This document shows positions 24,140 through 34,618 of a stretch of DNA of 64,000 bases, one piece after another. The stretch's first letter is position 1. Every line of letters starts with the position of its first letter. The position numbers and the translations under genes are program-made. The stretch lies in assembly GCA_964017155.1 (NCBI GenBank), contig OZ024866.1, positions 19,686,904 to 19,750,903 of the forward strand, read 5' to 3'. The notes under the pieces are model-generated. The model was given only the letters and a program-made list of their open reading frames with translations. It was not told where the DNA came from and searched no databases. This stretch comes from Oasisia sp. SBJ-2009 (taxonomy: Eukaryota > Annelida > Polychaeta > Sabellida > Siboglinidae).

Positions 24140-24385
24140 TACATTGTGTATTCGATGATATATATCACAATATCATCCATACACACAAACCATATCCTTC
24201 CTGTATCTTATGCAGAAACTGTTCACACAATGATAAGCTATAGGCCCTAGGCCTACATTCGGCACATGATGAATGACCGAAACAAAAACTGTATGTAGTT
24301 ATATATTCTAAACGCAACAATGTATAATATATCGTTGTCAGTTTGATTTGTTTAACTGAACAACTGTTCACACACAAAAACAACG
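24140..24385. repeat. Right-arm-specific insertion (about 246 bp)
   Basis: The left arm reads straight through GTGAACAGTTGTAACTAATG (near 15728). In the right arm the same junction is split by about 246 AT-rich bases. I see no terminal repeats or coding content in the insert. It could equally be a deletion from the left arm. Confidence 0.7.
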
Positions 24386-25624
24386 ACAACGACTGCGAAA
24401 CTTTAAAAGCTGCCGCCCAGCCGCGACTGATATCCGGTGAATGAAGCTCAGTGCGCAGTGAAACTCGTTGCTTAGTACCGTTGCTATGCACGTGCACCGA
24501 GTTCTGTTTGAATAACCATCAAATTTCTTTTATACGTTATCTCAGATTGGGAAACACTACATTTCTGACAAGTTTTGTGGCCAACCGAATAAAAATATTC
24601 AGTTCACCCTTCACACACCTTACGTGGAATTTTGCTCGGCTGCCACCGTAGCCAATATACGCGCGCTGTCAAGTTTGACGATTATTTGTCTAAGTTTATT
24701 AGCAGCAGCAAATATCATAACATACGGACTACACTTACATATGTCATTACAGTTCATAACATGTCATCAACTACTTTGTTAGGTTTTATTTATTCAATTA
24801 TATTATTCACACACTGTCGGGATTATCAGCAGCTCTGGAGCTAAGCATCCATGCATCACGTTACGACTTGCGCTAGACTATCACTTTAGCGTCCCGTGCC
24901 CGGGGTTTTGGTCAAAATGCATAATGGTAAGATTAAAAAATAACAATGCAATTCGTTACATACTTCCGATCAATAAGATTAACATAGCACGATGTCACCA
25001 TGCGTTTTGAATACAATTTCAAGCGTACCTGTTAGAAGCGGATGTTGGCGCTTCAGTCGAATGGCAACTTTTAACTGGCCAATTAAATATTAACCAGTTC
25101 ACTGTTCTCGTTTGATTACTTAACTTTAATTACGCCAATATTACTTATTGCTCAAGCTTTAATCCCAAATCCTGTTATTTGGACCGAGGATCAAAATGCC
25201 TTACTTAGCGCGGCTCAAAACTAATGTCCACTCGCACTTGCTATGATACATCTATCGATGTCAAGCTATCGTTGATTTTATTTACCACGACGCGGCTCAA
25301 ACCAGGACCCGGCTCGTCACCCGATACCGCCGCTCACTGATAAGTACAGCTGCCGGACCTACCACAGCTCGCGTATATTTAGTCGCGGGCCGTCACAAAT
25401 CTCGTTGCCGGGGCGACGAGTTCGGGCGCTGGCGCCTTAATTTTTGTAGGCGTTGTGCGCGATTTGCGAGCGAAGTTCAGCGAAGTTGGCGAACTCGTTT
25501 CTTATAGTCCGGAGTCTCGGACTTGGATACCGACTTGTAAGTGTGCCTGGGGTTCGGCTACACTCCCACGCGTGTCACTTATCTCCACGCCGGTCGGCTT
25601 CGCTTCGTTTCCACGACTTCGCGC

Positions 25625-26434
25625 GGCTAAACCCGTATTTTGGGGCGCCGTGGGCGAGGAAAATTGTGGCGCTTATGTCACTGCGCCGTGGGCGAAGAAA
25701 ATTGCAAGTATGCACTTGGCGTTCTAAATCGGACATCACCGTATAATGCGCCAAAAGGAAAATTGCAAGAACGCGCTTTTCCCGCGTGACGTCGGGAAGC
25801 CGCGGCGCGCCGACATCCATATGGATAGGACATCGACCCGTTCACGAGAGGGCGCTCCTTCACTAACGTGCAGCGTATCTCGACTATAACATTGTCAATA
25901 CTGACAAAAACAACGCGCTCGCGCACACACATATACTACGACTACCCTACAAATAGGTACAGCCGCCAAGCGACACCCGTCCTCTTATTCAAGAGAGGGC
26001 GCTTCTTTACTAATTCGATAGATAGCGTTCGTGTCACTGCGCCGTGGGCGAGGAAAATTGCGAGTATGCACTTTTTCCCGCGTGACGTCGGCAAGCCGCG
26101 CGGAGCGTTCTAAATCGGGCATCACCGTATACGCCGCCGAACGAAAATTGCGAGTACGCGCTTTTCCCGCGTGACGTCGGAACGCCGCGGCGCGCCGACA
26201 TACATATTAGGACAGGAAATCGACCCTTTCACGAGAGGGCGCTCCTTCACTAACGTGCAGCGTATTCGATAGATGGCGCTTATGTCACCGCGCCGTGGGC
26301 GACAACTGAGGTTTCAGCGGAAGCACACTCTACGCACGCGCGGTGACATCATACAACCAATCAGCGCCTTCCTTACATATATAACTCCGGAAGTACACCT
26401 CCGCGCATGCGCGAGTCTATATTTATAACCAATC
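25625..26434. promoter_or_regulatory. GC-rich repeat cluster at right arm tip
   Basis: Mirror copy of 13691-14500 with the same CCAAT, TATA-like and NRF-1-like motifs near 26400-26435 and the same repeated CGCCGTGGGCGA and GACGTC blocks. Confidence 0.55.
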
Positions 26435-26644
26435 ACAACGTTCCTTTTCGCTGCGGAACTGCTCCACATTTATAGTGTACTGAAACAAACGCCATATTAC
26501 TACTTATGGTATTTAAAAATATGGTTATTTTGGCTACATGTATTTGAATTTTATTTTACATGTATTACAATATTTGATGATTTCATTTAGCAAAAATATA
26601 CACCATTTGGATTAATTATCAGAATGCAAAACTACATTACCGAG

Positions 26645-26860
26645 CTGATATGACGTCTGTTAACGTCACGGGTGGACGTAATTTTGCGACCATTAAGGTA
26701 CGTCAAGATGACGTTGCCTGAGCGTCATCACCCAACGTTGCGACGTGACGTTGTCACAACCGTTGTGCAACGTCCTTGATGGCATCACCAAACCGTGACC
26801 AAAAGGCGGCGTCGCCTGGACGTCACGTGAGAGGTCAAACGAATTTGCCGCCCCTTCTGA
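26645..26860. other. ACGT-dense patch
   Basis: About a dozen ACGT tetramers (GACGTC, AACGTC, GACGTTG, CGACGTGACG) occur in about 200 bases just outside the palindrome. It could be an end of an unrecognised transposon or a CRE-like cluster; no frame is present. No gene was recognised from 26512 to 27332. Confidence 0.35.
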
Positions 26861-27332
26861 CAACATGAGGAGATAGGGGTCCGAGTTTAGTGCCCGTAGT
26901 TTATTATCAGCAACATGCCAGTTCGGATCGTTTGTTAATTTTCTTATGCTGTTATAATGTCAGTCCATGATATTCTGCGGTGAAAACTGATTTGTTGGTG
27001 GTGCTTAAGAGCAGTTGATGATTTTTTTCCTATCGGTGTCGTATCTTTGTCTTCATTATTTCTGCCTGCGGCCATCTTGGATCACGCTGACATGCAGGCC
27101 CATCTTTAAAAATTATTTACGAAATTATGTTAATGAGTACGTCCATTTTGTAAAGTTACGAACAAAGACGAAACATAAATGAATGTGATCTTACCAATAT
27201 ATCTCGCTAATACGTCGATAAAACGTTGTAGTAATTAGGCAGTTAAAATTGCCTATGTTTGACGATGATTTATGATTAATAATAGTATTAATATTCGTGA
27301 AATGTTCATCAAGTTGGCATTAGGCAGTATAT

Positions 27333-27556
27333 TATTCCAAACAAATTTCATAATTACGTACACAACTAGCAATGTTCGACTTACTTCTACGATCAGACTA
27401 AGTCACGTGTACGTGGGACCGTCTGCTCGCCACGCCATCTAGCGAGCAGTGACCACTGAACATTCAGTTCCTGAAGTAGGCCGCGGATGGTGGTCGAAAC
27501 GTAGAAGTAAGTATAGAACATTGCTAGTTGTGTAATTATGAAATTTGTTTGGAATA
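27333..27556. mobile_element. Fold-back MITE, possible TA target
   Basis: The left arm (TTCCAAACAAATTTCATAAT through AACTAGCAATGTTC to CTTACTTCTACG) is inverted at the right end (CGTAGAAGTAAG to ATTATGAAATTTGTTTGGAA), about 58 bases each with small indels. Both outer ends abut TA, consistent with a Tc1/mariner-type target. The loop of about 110 bases has no coding capacity. Confidence 0.7.
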
Positions 27557-27684
27557 CTATTATTAATAGTTAGCAAGTATAAATATGCCTGCACATGTGA
27601 CTGAGTAAACTAATTAATTACTGCCATGTTTAATGTAGCTAATTTATATTAGTTTGTTTATTGCTATTGTATTGTTTTCCTTTA

Positions 27685-27688
27685 CACA

Positions 27689-27767
<79 letters not shown>
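27685..27767. repeat. (ACGC)n and (AC)n microsatellite
   Basis: ACGC tetramers (about 27685-27736) pass into AC dinucleotides (to about 27767). Confidence 0.95.
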
Positions 27768-27771
<4 letters not shown>

Positions 27772-29342
27772 TAGCATATATCGTTTGTACTGTTGTGTGT
27801 TAGTTAGGCTAAATTACATTTATTATTATTTTTTATTTATGATAATTTATCACTAATGTTTATAAAATAAAAAAGGCTGTACGTTGTATATCATTACTGG
27901 GTTATTCTTTGATGACAGTTTTATATGAATTAGTATTTAGTTTTGAGTATATAAGTAATTTGTATAATATTGTTGAACAATTATGATACATTATATATTA
28001 ATTGAATACAAAAATTAGGCATATTAATATTTCATATATGTACTTGAAGGAAGCACAAATGCATTTTTATTAATTAGTATTATGAGAAGAAAAATAAAAC
28101 CAATCCTAACGATTTATTGGCAAGATCAAATCTGTCAGAAAATTGTCGGAATTTTGTTTCATTTGAAATTTCATAAAATTGCAGTTTCCTTAATATTGCA
28201 TCTACCTACATAAAACAATTCACTATTCCACTTCAATTAGTGATTATGACAAGGTGAAAATAAAAACAAATTAGATGTATATATGGTTGAATTATAAGTA
28301 AATTAAAGTACATAATATTAGCAAATGTACCGTCAGAAAACGTCATGAAATTTGTAACTTTAAACTGTAGTTTGCTTATTACACTTAAATACATGAAACA
28401 ACTACCATACTTCCTATAGTGACTACTATCAGGGAACATTATATAAACAAATTATAAAGAAAACTTTTTTCCGACCTGCAGGTTCTAAAGGAATTAAAGA
28501 GCAAATGTCATATCGTCCGCCCTATTGTTGAAGACAGCTAGCTGTACCTACACTAATAAATAATATAAACACTCTCGAACAAATACAAAGAATAGCAGCA
28601 CGTTATTCGAAGGACGATTAGCAGCTAGTACGAAAATTATGATTAATTACGCTTAACAAATTAATGCAAAGGACCCTTAAAAATTCAAACACTTAATCAA
28701 CCGTATGCAATGCTGGTAGAACTTCCAACATCATTTGAGCGACATCCATCTGTGATTTTCGCATTATAAAATAGAAATATCATTGGGCTGTTTTGTAATT
28801 ATAATAATTATTAAATTTACAGAAATGACCTTGTTTCACATCAAAATTTCTTATGTTGAACATGAGAGCTATACACTCTAGAAAAACTTCCGGTTTTGTT
28901 GCTGGACGTGGAACTTCACGATTTACGAATACTAAACGCAGTAAATTGTCTACAATAGATACATCTTTTCGTTAATACAGTATATTGGTGATTGAAAGAC
29001 GGAATTACGTTGTGCTGAAAGTTTCAGTTCATGTTTATAACACTACATAACACAATATTAGCCGACATTGGAGTACCAATCATTGATAATACCATATTAT
29101 CGCCCACAGTGCTCTAGATGACAGCTTCTTCAGCGATAAGACTGGCATGCAACATCATGCCATAGTGAATACAGGATGCAAACTTAATTTGTATAAACAT
29201 GTCATTAGTTCAGAAAAAGCAAAACTGAACAAACACAACAAACATGATAGAATTCTGCACAAAAAGACGAATGGTTATTGCCATTGCTATGTTGATGGGG
29301 TAAGTTCTACTTCTTAGACTTAGACTAAGGCTTCGCTTAAAC
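27768..29342. other. AT-rich intergenic sequence
   Basis: No frame, RNA gene or repeat recognised. The missing 5' exon of the JTB gene could lie here or in 30179-31039. Confidence 0.4.
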
Positions 29343-29346
29343 TTAA

Positions 29347-30174
29347 AGGACAAAAAAACGCAACGGTTTCGCGTCATATACCTAATAGAGTTTATACAAA
29401 GTAACAATTTCCACATATACTCAATTTTTTAACATCAGTGGTTTACTCAGAATGTGACTTTAAAGTCTCAAATTCTAACGAAATCCACGATGGTCTAGAC
29501 GCCGCCATCAGTGAAGTGTTAACTTGGCTTGGCCATTCAGCGCGCTGCATTATATGTCTCTGCTGAAGCCGGTCAGCTTCCTGCGACGTTGTTAAGGGTC
29601 AACAACTTCGAGTCTTCGACAGTTCGTTCAGTTGGCGTGACATCTAGCAGCTGCTTATAGACGTGTATCTAAATCTGTGGTTAAATCTATGGTAAACTTT
29701 AGTAATTATGCCTTACTGTTCAGCATACGGTTGCAATAATAGTTGAAACAACCGGTAGTATTGAAGCAATGGATTCACGTTTGCGGGCGTACTGTTTGGA
29801 ATCCCTCCAGTCCATTTTGAGGAGAAATGCTTTGAAGTAGACATGTATAATCAGTTGATAGGATGATTTCAGCGATAACAATAATAGACAACTTTATATT
29901 TACCGTCATCAGCATGTTACACGCATTGCCGAGTTGCAGCCATTTCATGACAACAGCCAAACCCCATGCAGGGAATCTGCGTGGAGAGGGTCTCACCGTC
30001 GTGTCGTCATTCTTCGTCTAAGATGGAGTAGCGCATAGTATTTCGATGGCTGGGTGTTCAAAAATATTTTTCTGGTAAACAGCTGGCGTAAAAAAATTGA
30101 GTATATGTGGAAATTGTTTCTTTATATTAACTCTGTTAGGTGTATGCCACGAAACAGTTGCGTTTGTTTGTCCT
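29347..30174. mobile_element. Kolobok-like DNA transposon with TTAA target duplication
   Basis: TTAA lies at both borders (29343-29346 and 30175-30178). The element starts AGGACAAAAAAACGCAACGG and ends with the inverted form CAGTTGCGTTTGTTTGTCCT; inverted homology extends about 105 bases inward (CAATTTCCACATATACTCAA and its complement near 30085). Inside, on the plus strand from 29708, MPYCSAYGCNN matches the start of a THAP zinc finger (C-x4-C), followed by GFTF. TTAA duplications together with THAP-bearing transposases are the combination known for the Kolobok superfamily. At 828 bases it is non-autonomous. Confidence 0.8.
29708..29865 (+). pseudogene. Decayed THAP zinc-finger domain
   Basis: MPYCSAYGCNN supplies the first two cysteines (C-x4-C). 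GFTF follows, then, after stops and a frame change, HFEEKCFEVDMYNQLIG, which corresponds to the THAP C-terminal half. The residues before HF, including the C of C-x2-H, are missing through a 25-base deletion; the copy at 53222-53925 still has SLCLVHFEEKRFEVDM. Normally such a domain binds transposon ends. Confidence 0.65.
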
Positions 30175-30499
30175 TTAATTATGTAAATTTTACATGGGTA
30201 CTTGTGTAAAATCAGGTCCCATAATAACAACTGCTATGATATATATGTGTGACCTGTTCTAACGAAATGAGTCGCATGTCAACAAATACAAAATTTGAGT
30301 TAGTCACACCGTTGGAAAGAACATTCATTAAGCTTTGCAACGGTGCAAAAATCATGGACAGCCAAAGTTATTCGACACCGAACATGCCCGGGGTACACAG
30401 CTTCAAACTGAGAAAATCAATTTCAATTCATTCCAAATTCAGTAGTTTCACTTCTATTTGACATTTTGATGTATTCTAAACACCCATATATATAAATGT

Positions 30500-30502
30500 A
30501 TG

Positions 30503-30542
<40 letters not shown>

Positions 30543-30550
30543 CATATACA
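30500..30550. repeat. (TATG)/(TA)n microsatellite
   Basis: Short compound array of GTAT and TA units with inverted CATA at its right edge. Confidence 0.9.
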
Positions 30551-31039
30551 TGAGCAACAGCTAACTTCATCCAAAATCCAAATACACCTTCAAGATATTA
30601 TTCGCGTAACAAGTATGAACACGTTTGGAGGTATGGGTAGTTGGGTACATGTACTTTTGACATTCTAGTGTGAGTGTAGGTCATATCAAAGTGGTGGTCA
30701 GTCTTGTTCAAGTGATTTGAACCAGTTAATATACAGCATACATGACAGTCTATACCTAAATATTATGAAGACATCACATATATACAAAATATGAGACATT
30801 TAAACTGAATATTAAAATGTAAGATATAATGATAAAATACACTCCCAAGTACAAAAGTACTCTCAAAGTCATTGTGAAAACTCATATATTACTTATACAA
30901 GTATGAATACGTTTAATGCCTTACTTTTGTTTCCTTTAACTAAATGCTTAATGAAACTGAATTGTTGCAGACAATTTACGATTGCCATTATAATTATGCT
31001 ACACATAACACATTACATATTATACATGTACATTTGCAG

Positions 31040-34000
31040 GGTGTCAATTATGGTGGTGGTTCTTGAGAACCGAATGTCCCCTGGTCGACACATTGCCAGA
31101 AATCACACGCTACTCCCAGGTAATTATTTCACTTTCTTCTTCTTCTTCAGTCAATTTATTACTTATTAGTCCTTTCATTTGGGCCGAAGGTCCAATGCAC
31201 TTATGGCATCACTTTCAAGTTTGTGTCCACCATATCTCGTTAGCTCCCATATCTCAGAAATCATTCAGGATTGATTTTATAATTTTGCAGATTCTGCATA
31301 TCTTATGGCTCTGCTAATGTGCATGAAAAATATTTGTTTGATTGGATCATTCCGAAAGCCTCAAAACTGGTACAAAAAGTGTTGCCAATCTATTCTCAAA
31401 TTTTGCATCTGGGCGTTTCTTAGTACACCAGAAATGTGAGTAAAAATTAGTGAACAAATACGGAATGATAATTTATGGGCATGTCTATAAGGAAATAGTA
31501 ACGTAACATAAATGTGTTTATTTTTACACAGCTAATTTTTATTTAATTGCTTTAAACTACAGATGATAATGTGGAAACCAGAGCCAAGTGTTCAAACCAC
31601 AGCCTGTAGTGTGAAAACCACAACTGCCTGACTTAGAAATCAGAGCCAAAAAAGTAAAAGCCACAACTGACAAAGTCAAAACCACAATTGAAACTAAGAA
31701 AATCACAGCCTGTGGAGTGGAAAGTTTGACGCTGTTTTTCTAGAAACCATATTTTTTACATTCAATCTGCTGGAATCTTTTGAACTAGGCTGAATGTAAC
31801 TTGGAATTTTAAGACAACTGTTCATCCTTCTGAATGTGCACTATTTGAATAAATGCAATATAAAACACCCTAAAGTTTTTTGAGCAGCACCTCATTTTAC
31901 AATGTTAATCAGAAACACCACCAGTTTACCACGGTATACAATGGGGTATATGAAGGGACTGGTGCTCACTGTCTTGTGCTTCAGGAAACACATCTGGCCC
32001 ATGTCTGAAGACGAGCGACGTGGTGGTGATTGAGAAATGTGTCAAATGTTCCGCATTTGATATGGTGAGATGCCCACACTTTCTCTTACAAACTTTCAGT
32101 TTCATTTTGAAATGCACTCTTTGATTTTCTTCAGTCAATATTTATATGATGGTCGGAATTTTAAAATGTAGCACCTGGATAAGATTTTTGGATGAACAAA
32201 ATTTGATAGTGCAGGAAATAGGTAACTTTTTTTACACGTTAACAAGCACCATAACTTTCATGGTGTTTGTATTTGAAATGATAATATTTCATACGGCTAT
32301 GTTACATTACACTAGCAACACACTAAGTCTACTTACATGCATCCATATAAAGTTCTGGAAATATTTATACATGTGTAATGATTTTACAACATAAATGTGA
32401 GCAATTTTTTGTAATGCCAATTTCATAAACACCCCCAACTGATTGACAGTCCAACTCATAGCAATAAACTCAGAAAATATGCTGTATTCTGCCCAGGTTT
32501 TCATAAAGGCATGGTGCCATTTTAGAAAAATACACAGAGCACTATGAACAATGGTTACGAAGTACATGTGACACGCAGCTAAATAAATTACCATGATACA
32601 ACATAAAGCCTGAAACAGTGCCCATTTTTATTTATGCACTCAACAACACAGGTTGATAGAGTTCACATTTAACACGCACACAAACATGAACAGGTAAAGG
32701 TAAGTTCTTATATAGCATAGTATCCAATCCCCCGGGTTGAAGCACTTTACATTTTATTCTCTGGCGTTTCTATCCAATCGAACACCATCTCAGCTTCTCT
32801 GGGAAGCATCCAGCCACATTGCAATTAAAATGTGAAGAGTATTCACACACAAATATCCACCACTGTCTGTAGCCATGTTAACACTGCGCCACAATCTTTT
32901 TGCAGCCGTACTGATACATTTCCTCTACACACATATTGTCACTGACACATATGCTACCACATATATGTGGCTAATTCCGTAACAATGATATGTCCAAGGT
33001 TGTCTGTACTCATTAGCAAACAAAATGACCTGTCAAAAAGACACTTAAGGAGGGCTGTTTGCCAATTTTCTAGGCAAGATCAAAGATTACGGGAACCCCA
33101 ATTGTAGGCCTAACTTGCATTAAATATTTTAGACTTGTATTTACTATTTTGTCTTGTCATATGAAATCAAGGTACAAGTTTCTCTGTAACATCTGTGGTA
33201 TTTGTATATTTTACAGACACTACAGCAAGAATATTGCACGAAGACAGGTTATAGAGAACAAATCGAATGTACACTTAAAACTGGTGTCTTCAAGAGTTTC
33301 TACAGAAGGTATGTATGATGGTATTAATGTTATTTGTTTATATTTAGTTTTGTGGTTTTGCTGAGAATTAGTTTGTTTCATATTAAGTAATACTAAACGT
33401 TGCAAATCACGGCATCTTCATTGGGTAATGCATTGTCTGTACTATTCAGTCCATTGTACAGTGAGTACAACAGACAGCATGTTTAGTCAGAATTCCTGGG
33501 TTTACAGCCACATGTAAATTGTTTAGAGGCACACTGACCATTAACTACCTGCAATATTAACTGCAGGTTTGTGTTTTGTGGTAAGTCCCACAGCATATAT
33601 GAATACTTCTGCTAAATTTCATAATTTTTTTATTTAAATGGAAAATGGCATTATTACAAGCTCTGCACAAGCAGTATGACATAGCCACATTTCGCAACAC
33701 TGACAAATTCATAATCAGTTTAAAGAGTAAAAAATGAACTTATTTTATTCTAAGTTTGAATGAAATATACTGTAAAAAATTGTGACCTGCTATTCAAATC
33801 TTCATCATCCTGTTTGAGGCCACTTGAAACACATTTCAAGAATAAAGTATGAAGATGCATTTCAACATAATAATGATAGATTTTATTTAATACATTCAAT
33901 TATAAATTGCTCTTAGCTCTTTACAGCATGTCAAACTGTACATTTATATGATAAATCCTAACTTAAAATACGTTAAAATCCATTGGAATAATCCTAAAAT

Positions 34001-34618
34001 ATAAATACATATTAGCAGAATACACGTGAATGCAGTATTGAAATAATATTCTTAGAAAAAAAAACATCTAAGTAGAATGAAATGAATTCTTTTAGTTGAA
34101 CCAATATAAATAGGTATAATAAAGATATAAGTAGGTTAATATAAAAGATCAGTAAAAGTAATGAAGACATTTTAAAAATATGCCGCAAGAAAACAGAGTC
34201 AAAATAAATTAAACTTTAGGATGCCATGAAAGTTGCTAGACAACCAGACATTTTAATGTCATGTGGTAAAACATTACATAATAATAAGTGGAGACATGCC
34301 ATATTCATTCTGTTAATCACACCTACCCTAATTCATAGGAGCATCTTATGCCATTTACAGCAGCGTCCGTTCATCAGTATTTTGTAAAAGTTGCATTAAC
34401 TTTAAACAACAGAACGTAACGATTTTAAGAGTCCGTTGCTCGCCATGTGTTGTAGCTGTCCAAAGGTTTATTGGGACGAAGAGAAGAACTTCTGGGGATT
34501 TGAGTGTGTGACCCTAATCGTTGGGGTCATCTCCTACAGCGTAGTTCATATCCGACGGCGTAGACTCGACCGTATTCTCATGGAGAAGGTACATCGTCAG
34601 ATTGCAGCAGGTGTATGA
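31040..34618 (+). CDS. JTB: JTB homologue, four exons (5' end missing)
   Basis: Exons 31040-31119, 31985-32064, 33217-33308 and 34456-34618 join with GT/AG borders and matching phases (1, 0, 2) into about 137 residues, close to the length of vertebrate JTB. JTB (jumping translocation breakpoint protein) is a small single-pass membrane protein linked to mitochondria and cytokinesis. Exon 2 gives VVVIEKCVKCSAFDM, with the family CxxC in the luminal domain. Exon 3 gives YCTKTGYREQIECTLKTG then VFKSFYR. Exon 4 gives SCPKVYWDEEKNFWGFEC, one membrane helix (VTLIVGVISYSVV) and the basic tail RRRRLDRILMEKVHRQIAAG. The first exon here (VSIMVVVLENRMSPGRHIAR) is placed by phase only and is the least certain. 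A signal peptide exon should lie upstream but was not found. Confidence 0.86.
31560..31730. repeat. Degenerate tandem repeat in JTB intron
   Basis: Five or so loose copies of an A-rich unit around AAACCACAACTG / AATCACAGCCTGT, spaced about 30-40 bases apart. Confidence 0.5.

Larger units (their letters stand above)
13621..26503. mobile_element. 12.9-kb palindrome flanked by an imperfect 8-bp direct repeat
   Basis: The arms 13621-19962 and 20144-26503 are reverse complements. Paired positions sum to 40124 at the tips, about 39880 in the body and 40106 at the core, and the shifts come from one insertion and one deletion. Once these are removed the arms have 6116 and 6114 bases. The outer ends read GTAGTAATATGGCG and CGCCATATTACTAC. 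The flanks are TTATGCTA (13613-13620) and TTATGGTA (26504-26511), matching at 7 of 8 positions, as expected of a slightly aged target duplication. hAT, P and Merlin transposons make duplications of this size. No transposase gene is seen, and the only coding relic is LINE sequence at the core. Confidence 0.8.
20144..26503 (-). repeat. Right arm of giant palindrome
   Basis: Reverse complement of the left arm. It has about 246 extra bases near 24140-24385 and lacks the 226 LINE bases present at 19662-19887. Confidence 0.97.

Noticed and set aside
13621..26503. Palindrome as a sequencing or assembly artefact (for example an unsplit hairpin read)
   Set aside because: The arms differ by a 246-base insertion, a 226-base deletion, a small 2-base shift and several substitutions, and the flanks form a near-perfect octamer duplication. 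An artefact would give identical arms with no such structure. Spanning reads would still be decisive.
13621..26503. Paired short open frames mirrored in the two arms as conserved genes
   Set aside because: Their similarity follows from the palindrome itself. None has a recognisable domain except the LINE segments.
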